Assembly (NCBI GenBank): GCA_942492905.1
Contig: OW818657.1
Span: 4,836,001 to 4,900,000 of the forward strand
From: CAIZWU01 sp942492905
GTDB lineage: Bacteria > Verrucomicrobiota > Verrucomicrobiia > Verrucomicrobiales > V1-33
Length of the DNA: 64,000 bases
Direction of reading: 5' to 3'
The notes beneath the pieces are model-generated. The model did no database searches, was not told the origin of the DNA, and saw nothing but the letters and a program-made list of their open reading frames with translations. The position numbers and the translations under genes are program-made. How positions within the stretch are numbered: position 1 is the stretch's first letter; the number at the start of each line of letters is the position of its first letter. Shown one piece after another: positions 9,932 to 17,173 of this stretch.

Positions 9932-10837
9932 TCAGCGGCGGCCTTTGGATTGAAGGCGGGCGAGGAGAAAACGGGCCAGCACGTCCTCAAAGGGTTCCTT
10001 CATCATCACCCGTTGATAGTCCACTCCGGTGGTGCGCACGGCTTCATCCATTTCGGCGAGGTATTTTTTCACCACTTCCTGATAGCGGCGGGCGATCATG
10101 GGAGGATCGGCCAGCAGCGTTTCCCCGCCTTCCATATCCACAAATCGCGCCGGACGGTCGAAGGTGAAATCCAGTTCCACCGCATCCAGCACCTGGAACA
10201 ACGCGACATCATGGCGGCGGAACCGCAGGTGCTGCAGGGCCTGCTTGAGCTTGGCCGGCTCGATGAAAAAGTCCGACACCACCACCACCAGGGCCCGCTG
10301 GGAAATCTGATCGGCCGCCTGGTGCATCGCTTCCAGGATGGTGGTTTCCCCTTTGGCCTCCAGCCCCGCCAATTGATCCAGCACCAGTTTCAGATGCACC
10401 GCCCCGCGTTTGGCCGGGAGCTTCTGCCGGTGGTCCTTCCCCACCCCCCACAATCCCACGGCATCGCCCTGGTGCGCGGCCAGCCAACCAAGCGTTCCAC
10501 CGAGTTTCCGGCAATAATCCAGCCGCGTCGCCCCGTCCGGGCCGTAGCCCATGGAGCCGCTGGCATCCACGATCAATGCCAGCCGCAGGTTGGTGTCGGC
10601 TTCAAATTCCTTGATATAAAACCGGTCGGTCCGGCCCCAGGTGCGCCAGTCGAGGCGCCGGGTGTCGTCCCCCGGCACATATTTCCGGTACTGGGCGAAC
10701 TCGACCGACGACCCCCGCACCGGGCTGCGGTGCCGCCCGGAAACACTGCCGGTCATGGCCTGCCTGGCATTCAAGGGCAGCGCCAGCAGACGGGAGATCA
10801 CCGCGCTATCAAGAAAGGAGGCAGGACTGGGGGTCAT
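9932..10837 (-). CDS. DUF58 domain protein
   Basis: A protein of 301 residues, normal for the soluble DUF58 family. It contains the family signature SVEFAQYRKYVPGDDTRRLDW at about 44-64, broken here as SVEFAQYRKYVP and GDDTRRLDW. A VWA-like MIDAS segment DASGSM starts at D91, and a FFIEP segment follows in the VWA fold. There are no membrane helices. DUF58 genes almost always follow a MoxR ATPase gene, as here (39 bases apart), and the two are thought to act as a chaperone pair. The molecular function is not established. Confidence 0.92.
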   Translation of the reverse strand: MTPSPASFLDSAVISRLLALPLNARQAMTGSVSGRHRSPVRGSSVEFAQYRKYVPGDDTRRLDWRTWGRTDRFYIKEFEADTNLRLALIVDASGSMGYGPDGATRLDYCRKLGGTLGWLAAHQGDAVGLWGVGKDHRQKLPAKRGAVHLKLVLDQLAGLEAKGETTILEAMHQAADQISQRALVVVVSDFFIEPAKLKQALQHLRFRRHDVALFQVLDAVELDFTFDRPARFVDMEGGETLLADPPMIARRYQEVVKKYLAEMDEAVRTTGVDYQRVMMKEPFEDVLARFLLARLQSKGRR

Positions 10838-10876
10838 GGGCTCGCGGGATCGGGGATTCCGGCAAAAACGTCAGGA

Positions 10877-11896
10877 TCAGCCTTCCTTGCGCAGGTCCTC
10901 CACGAGGCGTTTGGTCACCGCGATGCTGTCGATCCCATCCGACTGGGCGGTGAAGGTCGTCATCAAACGGTGCCGCAGCACCGGCTGCGCGACCGCCACC
11001 ACGTCCTCCATCCGCACCATATAACTGCCCATCAGCGCGGCGCGGGCTTTGGCTCCGAGCACCAGATATTGCACCGCCCGCGGCCCGGCGCCCCAGCCCA
11101 CCAGAGGTTTCAGCCAATCAGGCGCATCCGGCCCGGCCGGCCGGGTGCGGCGCACCAGATCCACCGCAAAAGCATAGATGTGATCCGGCACCGGCACGCG
11201 GCGCACCAGTTCCTGATAGGCGATGACGCGGGCGCCATCCAGCACATGTTCAAGGATCGGCTGGCTGGCTCCGGTGGTGGACCGGGCAATCACGATTTCC
11301 TCCTCCCGGCTCGGATAGTCCACCCCGATCATGAACATAAACCGGTCCAGCTGGGCTTCCGGCAAGGGATAGGTGCCTTCCTGTTCAATCGGGTTCTGGG
11401 TCGCCAGCACAAAAAATGGCGCCTCCAGTTTGTAGGTGCGGCCCGCCACGGTGACCCGGTGTTCCTGCATGGCCTCCAGCATCGCCGCCTGGGTCTTGGC
11501 CGGGGCGCGGTTGATTTCATCGGCCAGCACGATGTTGGCAAAAACCGGCCCCTTGGCGAATTCGAATTGGCGTTTCCCCCCGGGCAACTCCTGCAGGATG
11601 TCCGTGCCCGTGATATCCATGGGCATCAAATCCGGAGTGAACTGGATGCGGCTGAAATTGAGTGAGAGTGTTTCAGCCAACCGGCTGATCAGCAGGGTTT
11701 TGGCCAGGCCCGGCACGCCCATCAGCAGCGCATGGCCGCGGGCAAACAGGCAGATGCACAGCTGCTCGATGACGTCCTGCTGGCCGACAATGACTTTTCC
11801 CAGTTCCTTGGTGAGGCGGCCATAAGTGGCGCGGAGATGATCGATGGCCGCCACATCGTCGTCAGGCAGCGGAGAGGAGGAGAGAGGCTCGGACAT
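10877..11896 (-). CDS. MoxR-family AAA+ ATPase
   Basis: A protein of 339 residues from the ATG at 11896; a TTG five codons upstream is possible. The Walker A motif GVPGLAKT lies at residues 60-67. The Walker B segment VLADEINRAP, a sensor region (LATQNPIEQEGTYPLPEAQLDRF) and the C-terminal lid domain are all recognisable. MoxR ATPases act as chaperones for VWA proteins. This is the first gene of the minus-strand operon that continues with DUF58, two membrane VWA proteins and the DUF4175-like protein. The promoter should lie in 11897-12030, but I see no convincing -35/-10 pair there. Confidence 0.95.
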   Translation of the reverse strand: MSEPLSSSPLPDDDVAAIDHLRATYGRLTKELGKVIVGQQDVIEQLCICLFARGHALLMGVPGLAKTLLISRLAETLSLNFSRIQFTPDLMPMDITGTDILQELPGGKRQFEFAKGPVFANIVLADEINRAPAKTQAAMLEAMQEHRVTVAGRTYKLEAPFFVLATQNPIEQEGTYPLPEAQLDRFMFMIGVDYPSREEEIVIARSTTGASQPILEHVLDGARVIAYQELVRRVPVPDHIYAFAVDLVRRTRPAGPDAPDWLKPLVGWGAGPRAVQYLVLGAKARAALMGSYMVRMEDVVAVAQPVLRHRLMTTFTAQSDGIDSIAVTKRLVEDLRKEG

Positions 11897-12273
11897 AAAA
11901 TTACGGCGCAACTTGTCAGGTGGAACGGGGCAGATGCAAGATGATCTGTCGGAAATTTTAGATTCCCCGATTCCCCCGGCGGTTCAAATCCCCTGCGGAA
12001 AACCTGCCGGCTCCGCCACGGATAGCGACGGGACCGCTTTCCCCGGAAAGAAAAGCCCGGCCGGTGGCCCGCAAATCCACGGTCCGCCCCAGTGACAGGC
12101 CGCCCCGGCCTTCGCGAACCGGGTCTTTTCTAATTCCCGGTGGGGGTGCTGCGAAATGCGGTAAGGACAAACTGCTTCCGGATGCCAAATGACAAGGCCG
12201 CCGCGATCCAGCACTATCAGTGAAACAAAGTCTTCATCGGATCCCAGGGACGTGCCGTTCCAGTGATCGGGCC
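11897..12273. other. Intergenic region between the moxR operon and a lipoprotein gene
   Basis: I see no convincing gene here. The segment should contain the moxR-operon promoter and the 3' end of the transcript from the lipoprotein gene to its right. It also holds the first copy of the repeat described at 12037-12068. Confidence 0.6.
12037..12068 (+). repeat. Intergenic repeat A, copy 1
   Basis: The copy begins CTTTCCCCGGAAAG (a hairpin with arms CTTTCC/GGAAAG), continues AAAAGCCC, and ends GGCCGGTGGC (itself partly palindromic). It matches copy 2 at 13346-13376 in about 28 of 31 positions, in the same orientation. The two copies lie on either side of the 278-codon lipoprotein gene. Confidence 0.65.
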
Positions 12274-13110
12274 TCACTCCACTTTGTCAGAAACAACCGG
12301 CCGCAAAAATTTCGGAATCTCTTTCGAAGTGAAGCTTCCTCTGAAGCTGGCAATAGAGGCATCATGAAAAAGCGGACTTCCCATCAATTCCTGAACGGAA
12401 GAGAACTGTCCCGGTCGAATATTCCAGGTCTCAAAATTGTAGGAGGTTTTGCCGGACTCATCCTTTGCAGGAAGCGCTTTTATCCGGACAATCATTCTGG
12501 ATTCGCCAAAATCCGCCAAATGAGTTTGGAATTTCCCTGAAAGCTGCCTCCACAAAAAATCGCCTTTTTCCTGTCCAACCAAGTCCACAAATTTGGCTTT
12601 CAACTCCTCTTTTACCACACCACCCAGGGGGTTCGAGTCAACCACGACCACAGATTGCTCCTTGGACTCTTCAACAACATAAAGGTTCCCGGCCATAAAA
12701 TCCTGAGCTTTTGCATACGCAGCCTGGACCCCAGCCTCAATCTCCTTGCCCTTGGAATCGTTGATTCCAAGAAATTTCTTCAACGCATCTGTCAACTTGA
12801 GGTCCGCATTCATCGATTGTATACTGATAGTCCCTAAAATTTCCTTATCGGATACATCAAAGGGAACGACAGATCCCCTGCGCTGGGGCACTTCCCGGGA
12901 TCCCGGCGCATCCGGGACCGCTTTTATTTCGGAACTTTCGTGGGCTTGGACTGATCCGCTTGATGCTTTGGAATTCTGTTGGGGGTTGACTGAACCCGAT
13001 GACTCAACAGGATCGGATTGAGAGCAACGTAAAAGAACCAACAATAAAGCACAAACAAGAGCAGCACCCCAATATCTGAAGTGGATTGCAGCGGGTTGGA
13101 TGCGGCTCAT
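12274..13110 (-). CDS. Predicted lipoprotein of unknown function, lower G+C
   Basis: A protein of 278 residues. An N-terminal hydrophobic segment (about 14-28) ends LLVLLRC, with Cys29 in a lipobox-like position, although Arg at -1 is atypical. A Ser-rich linker follows to about residue 75, then a folded domain with no motif I recognise. The DNA is visibly less G+C-rich than its neighbours and the protein uses many AAA/TTT-type codons, which hints at a different origin. The gene stands alone, lies on the same strand as the moxR operon, and is bracketed by the two copies of repeat A. An outer-membrane or periplasmic location is inferred only from the N-terminus. Confidence 0.7.
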   Translation of the reverse strand: MSRIQPAAIHFRYWGAALVCALLLVLLRCSQSDPVESSGSVNPQQNSKASSGSVQAHESSEIKAVPDAPGSREVPQRRGSVVPFDVSDKEILGTISIQSMNADLKLTDALKKFLGINDSKGKEIEAGVQAAYAKAQDFMAGNLYVVEESKEQSVVVVDSNPLGGVVKEELKAKFVDLVGQEKGDFLWRQLSGKFQTHLADFGESRMIVRIKALPAKDESGKTSYNFETWNIRPGQFSSVQELMGSPLFHDASIASFRGSFTSKEIPKFLRPVVSDKVE

Positions 13111-13267
13111 TCAAGCAAAGGTGGCGGACCACCTTGTTCATCAGAATGCATATAGTTCCTCACCAGTCCACTTCATCCCCTCATTCCCTGCAACAGTAAT
13201 ATTTTTACCGCAGGCGGGCGGATGGCATTCCCGGCTGACGTCCCTCCGGAGGCGGCATGAGGTTCAT

Positions 13268-13284
13268 GCACTTTAGTGCTGAAA
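13268..13284 (+). promoter_or_regulatory. Candidate operator palindrome, copy 1
   Basis: GCACTTTAGTGC is a 5-base inverted repeat with a TT centre, followed by TGAAA. A close relative (CACTTTAGTGCCTGAAA) occurs at 38439-38455, upstream of the LamG/GH128 gene. The recurrence suggests a shared transcription-factor site; the factor is unknown. Confidence 0.3.
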
Positions 13285-13345
13285 TGGGCGCCGTCGATTT
13301 TCACCCTGCAATACCCGCCATTCGTTGTTCTCGGCCCAGGAATAC

Positions 13346-13376
13346 CTTTCCTGGAAAGAAAAGCCTGGCCGGTGGC
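13346..13376 (+). repeat. Intergenic repeat A, copy 2
   Basis: The copy begins CTTTCCTGGAAAG, continues AAAAGCCT and ends GGCCGGTGGC. It matches 12037-12068 in about 28 of 31 positions and is in direct orientation. It keeps the same two small palindromes, so structure as well as sequence is conserved. Confidence 0.65.
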
Positions 13377-13457
13377 GTCACTTGAGGTTCCGTTGCCGCA
13401 CGGCGGAGGCGCCGCTGCCCCCCTTTCCACCCCCCGATCCCTTCCGGACCCATTTTT

Positions 13458-14210
13458 GTGAGGACCCTGCTTGTCATCCCCTGCCTGCGTGAACGCGTGC
13501 GGCTGCCCCAATTCCTGCCGGGTCTGCTCTCGGCGTTGCGCGCCGCCGGAGCCGCGGTGGATGTGCTGATCGTGGACGATGGATCCGGCGCCGAAGAACA
13601 GCGCTGGCTGGATGGTTATCTATCCGGGCTCCGGGCATCCGAGCCGGCCCTGCTCGCCCCCCTGCTGCGCGATACCAATGCCGGCAAAGGCGGAGCCGTT
13701 TATGCCGGATGGGAAACCGCCGGCCCGCTGCATACCCATGTGGGATTTGTCGATGCCGATGGGGCGATCCCTCCGGAGGAAACGGCCCGGCTCTGCCTGC
13801 TGGCCTCGCGCACCCCCACCCGGACCATTTATGCGGTGCGCACCGGGACGGATGACACCGTGGTGCAACGCCACCCCGGCCGCGGCCTTGCCGGTCACTT
13901 TTTCCGGAGCCTCGTTAAAATGCTGTTCCAGTTTCCTGTGCCGGAAACCCAATGCGGCTGCAAAATCGTCCCCGTCACCGCCTGGCGCGCCTGCGCCTCC
14001 CAACTCACCGAGCGCCGGTTTTGTTTTGATGTGGACCTGACCTGGCATCTGTTGCACCAGGGCACGGAAATCCGGGCAGTCCCGGTCAACTGGATCGAAA
14101 TTGCCGGCGGACAACTCCGCGCCGGCAGCGTGCTGGCCATGATCCGCAGCCTCGTCAAACTCCGCCTCCAGCTGGGTCCCTGGCAAAAAACCGGACCGGC
14201 CGCGCCCTGA
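13458..14210 (+). CDS. Family 2 glycosyltransferase
   Basis: A protein of 250 residues starting at GTG 13458. GT-A fold motifs are clear: a nucleotide-binding segment VLIVDDGSG at 36-44, the NAGKGGAV segment near 74-81, the DxD metal site VDADGAI near 98-104, and QCGCKI near 165. This pattern is shared with dolichyl/polyprenyl-phosphate glucosyltransferase-like GT2 enzymes. No C-terminal membrane helices are present, so it is probably a cytoplasmic or peripheral enzyme transferring a sugar from a nucleotide donor. The acceptor cannot be told from sequence. It is followed after 76 bases by the YdcF-like gene. Confidence 0.85.
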   Translation: MRTLLVIPCLRERVRLPQFLPGLLSALRAAGAAVDVLIVDDGSGAEEQRWLDGYLSGLRASEPALLAPLLRDTNAGKGGAVYAGWETAGPLHTHVGFVDADGAIPPEETARLCLLASRTPTRTIYAVRTGTDDTVVQRHPGRGLAGHFFRSLVKMLFQFPVPETQCGCKIVPVTAWRACASQLTERRFCFDVDLTWHLLHQGTEIRAVPVNWIEIAGGQLRAGSVLAMIRSLVKLRLQLGPWQKTGPAAP

Positions 14211-14286
14211 CAGACGGAAGCCGCGGCCCGGCGCGGGTGGCAAGTTCCCGTTGACCCTCCGGCCACCCGGACCCTCCTTGTAAGCT

Positions 14287-14985
14287 ATGTCCGCCGAGCC
14301 TGTCCTGCCCGTCCCGGCCCCGGTTCCGCGCCGCGGTTTCTGGTTCCAGCGCCGTTCCCTGCCCTGCCCCACCTGGCGGTTCTGGCTCTGTGCCATGCTC
14401 CTGGGCACCGGCCTGCTGGTTTTTGCCGGACGCCACCTCCACCCGTGGCTGGCCGTCACCGAACCCGTGCCCGATGCCCGGTATCTCGTGGTGGAAGGCT
14501 GGGTGCCGGATCACGTCCTGAATGCCACCATTTCCATCGCGGATGACAACCCGACCAACCGCGTCTTTTGCACCGGCCTCCCGCTGGAACGGGGATCCTA
14601 TCTGGTCCAGTGGAAAACCTACGCGGATGTCACGGCCCAATCCCTCGCCCGCCTCGGTCTGGAACCCCAACTGATCTGCCCGGTTCCCAGTGCGGACGTC
14701 AAAACCGAACGCACCCGGGCCATGGCCACCGCCCTCAAAGCTATCCTCGACCACGAACCGGTGCCCGACACCGGACGCAAAATCAATATCGTGACCCTCG
14801 GCACCCACGCCCGCCGTTCCCGCGCCATTTTCCAGGACGTGCTCGGTCCCGACTGGCAGGTCGGGGTCATCAGCGTTCCTTCGGTCAGTTACGATACCTC
14901 CCAATGGTTCCGCCAAAGCGAAGGGGCCAAAAACGTCATCAACGAAATCACCGCCCTCACCCTCATGGCGGCGGGAGGCAATTGA
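14287..14985 (+). CDS. YdcF/DUF218-like membrane-anchored protein
   Basis: A protein of 232 residues. One membrane helix lies at about 32-48 (FWLCAMLLGTGLLVFAG), after which LVVEGWVPD and a Rossmann-like alternation resemble the YdcF/ElyC/SanA (DUF218) family. KTERTRAMA near residue 140 fits the position of the conserved basic segment of that family. Family members are envelope-linked and often poorly characterised. The remaining part should face the periplasm. It lies between the glycosyltransferase and hisA genes on the same strand. Confidence 0.55.
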   Translation: MSAEPVLPVPAPVPRRGFWFQRRSLPCPTWRFWLCAMLLGTGLLVFAGRHLHPWLAVTEPVPDARYLVVEGWVPDHVLNATISIADDNPTNRVFCTGLPLERGSYLVQWKTYADVTAQSLARLGLEPQLICPVPSADVKTERTRAMATALKAILDHEPVPDTGRKINIVTLGTHARRSRAIFQDVLGPDWQVGVISVPSVSYDTSQWFRQSEGAKNVINEITALTLMAAGGN

Positions 14986-15075
14986 GTTGCCAGGGGGGTC
15001 TTTTGGCCGCATGGTTCCATGGGACCGCTTCCTCCGCCACGCCTGACCCTGCAACCCCTGACTCTTTCCAATCCC

Positions 15076-15864
15076 ATGACCCGCTTCCGTCCCTGCATTG
15101 ACCTCCACGAAGGTCATGTGAAACAAATCGTCGGCGGCACCCTGTCGGATCAGGGGAATGGCCTGATCACGAATTTTGAGAGCGACAAGCCCGCTGAATT
15201 CTACGCCTCCCTCTACCGGCGCGACCGCCTCACTGGAGGGCACGTCATTTGCCTGGGACCCGGCAATGACGATGCTGCCCGCCGAGCCCTCGCGGCCTAT
15301 CCGGGGGGATTGCAGATTGGCGGAGGGATCAACGCAGACAATGCGCCGGACTGGCTGGAAGCCGGGGCCTCGCACGTCATCGTCACCTCCTGGCTCTTTT
15401 CCCCGGACGGCCAGTTCCTCCCGGAACGGCTGACCGCGCTGGAGGAAGCGGTGGGACGCGACCGTCTCGTGATTGACCTCAGCTGCCGCCGCACCCCGGA
15501 TGGCGGCTGGACGGTGTGCATGAACCGCTGGCAAACCTTCACCAACCTTCCCCTCACCCCCGCCACCCTGAGCCGGCTGGCCGGTTCCTGCGCCGAGTTC
15601 CTCGTCCACGCCGCCGACGTCGAAGGCAAGTGCCGCGGCATGGATGAAACCCTGCTTCCTTTCCTCGCCGACCATAGCCCCATTCCGGTCACCTATGCCG
15701 GCGGGGCCCGCTCGCTCGCCGACCTCCAGCTCGCCGACAATCTCACCGGCGGCCGGGTCGATGTCACCATCGGCAGCGCCCTCGATATTTTTGGCGGCAT
15801 CGGCGTTCATTATGCCGACCTCGTCGTTTGGAACCATCGCGACCCTTCACTTTCAAGCATTTAG
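15076..15864 (+). CDS. hisA: Eukaryotic-type phosphoribosylformimino-AICAR ribotide isomerase (HisA)
   Basis: A protein of 262 residues from the ATG at 15076. It catalyses the ProFAR-to-PRFAR Amadori isomerisation, the fourth step of histidine synthesis, in a TIM barrel. The segments FRPCIDLHEGHVKQIVGG, VIVTSWLF, VIDLSCR, NRWQT, FLVHAADVEG and GSALDIFGG match the fungal/plant HIS6 type rather than ordinary bacterial HisA. The start D of CIDLH and the later D of HAADVEG are in the expected catalytic positions. It sits alone, away from other his genes, between a YdcF-like gene and rplM. The assignment is strong; how the gene reached this genome is open. Confidence 0.93.
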   Translation: MTRFRPCIDLHEGHVKQIVGGTLSDQGNGLITNFESDKPAEFYASLYRRDRLTGGHVICLGPGNDDAARRALAAYPGGLQIGGGINADNAPDWLEAGASHVIVTSWLFSPDGQFLPERLTALEEAVGRDRLVIDLSCRRTPDGGWTVCMNRWQTFTNLPLTPATLSRLAGSCAEFLVHAADVEGKCRGMDETLLPFLADHSPIPVTYAGGARSLADLQLADNLTGGRVDVTIGSALDIFGGIGVHYADLVVWNHRDPSLSSI

Positions 15865-15965
15865 CCCGCTTCCGGAGGCGCGAAAATCTAGCGCTTAATG
15901 GTTTCCTCATGCTGGATACCCCTCAGTATCAGCGTTTTCCAACACGAGAAATCTTTAATTCCAGT

Positions 15966-15993
15966 TTGACAGCGGATGACCGGCGTCTATGAT
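15966..15993 (+). promoter_or_regulatory. Sigma-70-type promoter of rplM-rpsI
   Basis: TTGACA at 15966-15971 and TATGAT at 15988-15993 are separated by 16 bases, close to consensus. Transcription would start near 16000, about 40 bases before the rplM ATG. This is the best promoter visible in the window and fits a highly expressed ribosomal operon. Confidence 0.75.
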
Positions 15994-16041
15994 CCGCGCC
16001 CCGGCACCGGCCTTTCCGGCATTGCCGCTCCTATCCCAGCC

Positions 16042-16470
16042 ATGAAAACATTCTCCGCCAAGAACGAAGAACAAGACCGGAAATGGTTCATCATTGACGC
16101 CAACAAGCGCGTCATCGGTGCCGTTGCCGTCGAAGCCGCCAACCTCCTGCGTGGCAAAAACAAAGTCACTTACACCCCCCACATCGATAATGGCGACCAT
16201 GTCGTCATCATCAATGCCGAGAAAGCCGTCTTTACCGGCAAAAAGGAAGTGAACAAGCAGTATACCCGCTTTTCCGGGTATGTCGGTGGTCATCACAGCG
16301 ACACTCCGAAAAGCCTCCGCGCCCGCCGTCCTGAGCAGATGCTCACCCTCGCGATCCGCGGCATGATCCCCCACAACCGCCTCGGCCGCCAGATCCTCAC
16401 GAAACTGCGCATCTACCGTGGCACCGAGCACCCGCACGTCGCCCAGGACCCCGTCGCCTACACCTTTTAA
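16042..16470 (+). CDS. rplM: 50S ribosomal protein L13
   Basis: A protein of 142 residues, the normal length. The L13 signatures are clear: RKWFIIDANKRVIGAVA near 16-32, HIDNGDHVVIINAEKAVFTG near 50-69, YVGGHHS, and RGMIPHNRLGRQ near 105-116. It is a primary 23S-binding protein of the large subunit. The ATG at 16042 is chosen because MKTFSAKNEEQDRKW fits family N-termini; upstream in-frame codons overlap the promoter. rpsI follows after 29 bases, the conserved bacterial pair. There is no Shine-Dalgarno sequence, which is notable for a ribosomal protein gene. Confidence 0.97.
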   Translation: MKTFSAKNEEQDRKWFIIDANKRVIGAVAVEAANLLRGKNKVTYTPHIDNGDHVVIINAEKAVFTGKKEVNKQYTRFSGYVGGHHSDTPKSLRARRPEQMLTLAIRGMIPHNRLGRQILTKLRIYRGTEHPHVAQDPVAYTF

Positions 16471-16499
16471 TCCTCTCCAACTTCTAATTTAATACCATT

Positions 16500-16892
16500 A
16501 TGGCCGAAACCATTTACGCCGCCACTGGCAGAAGGAAAACCGCCATCGCCCGCGCCCGCATGGTCGCCGGCGAAGGCCGCATCACCGTCAACGACCGCGC
16601 TTTCGAAGATTACTTCGTCACCCCCGCGCAACAGCTGGCCGTGCTCTCCCCCCTCCAGATCACCGGCAACACCACCAAGTTTGACATCATCCTCCACGCC
16701 ACCGGCGGCGGACTCAATGGCCAGGCCGGTGCCGCCCGTCTCGCCATCGCCCGGGCCCTGCTCGGCGTCAGCACCGAGCTGCGTCCCGTCCTGAAGGCCG
16801 GTCTGCACCTCCGCCGCGATGCCCGCGCCAAGGAACGTAAAAAGTCCGGTCAGCCCGGTGCCCGCAAGCGCTTCCAGTTCAGCAAGCGCTAA
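16500..16892 (+). CDS. rpsI: 30S ribosomal protein S9
   Basis: A protein of 130 residues, full length. It starts AETIYAATGRRKTAIARA and carries ITVNDRAFEDYF. It ends with the basic tail ARKRFQFSKR, whose last residues reach the P-site tRNA anticodon in known ribosomes. It is the second gene of the rplM-rpsI operon, followed by a strong intrinsic terminator. The leader is C/T-rich with no Shine-Dalgarno sequence. Confidence 0.97.
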   Translation: MAETIYAATGRRKTAIARARMVAGEGRITVNDRAFEDYFVTPAQQLAVLSPLQITGNTTKFDIILHATGGGLNGQAGAARLAIARALLGVSTELRPVLKAGLHLRRDARAKERKKSGQPGARKRFQFSKR

Positions 16893-16920
16893 GCGTCCGG
16901 CAGCTTGTCCTGCTCTTCCA

Positions 16921-16954
16921 AAAACGGCACCCGCTCCGGCAGGTGCCGTTTTTT
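16921..16954 (+). terminator. Intrinsic terminator of rplM-rpsI
   Basis: Arms AAAACGGCACC (16921-16931) and GGTGCCGTTTT (16942-16952) form an 11-base-pair stem with a 10-base loop, directly followed by more T residues. It lies 29 bases after the rpsI stop. Confidence 0.92.
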
Positions 16955-17173
16955 GTGTCCCGGAGACGAGGCGTTTTCCCTTCTGGCAGCACAGGTCTCC
17001 CGGGAAAACCATCCGGCCTTCATCGCCGGTCCCGTTTGATCCTGCCGGCAAATCGAGCTCAAACGCGAGTGCCATCCTCTGCGCGGTTGCCTGCGGCCGC
17101 CTCTGCACTGTAAAAGACGGCCATGCACCAATCGGGCCGCGTCCCGATGTTATTGTTATAAATCCCGAATTTC

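Larger units (their letters stand above)
13111..13457. other. Intergenic region upstream of the glycosyltransferase
   Basis: I see no gene. The region carries the palindrome GCACTTTAGTGC at 13268-13279 and the second copy of repeat A at 13346-13376. It probably contains divergent promoters for the lipoprotein gene (minus) and the glycosyltransferase gene (plus), but no clear -35/-10 pair was found. Confidence 0.55.

Noticed and set aside
5094..11665. Two very long plus-strand open frames (over 1200 codons each) opposite the moxR operon
   Set aside because: They lie antisense to genes with clear domains, are rich in Gly, Arg, Gln and His as expected of G+C-rich shadow frames, and have no recognisable motif.
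16954..17173. Possible SAM riboswitch upstream of metX
   Set aside because: No arrangement matched SAM-I, SAM-II or SAM/SAH core sequences; only a short hairpin (ATCGGG/CCCGAT) was visible.
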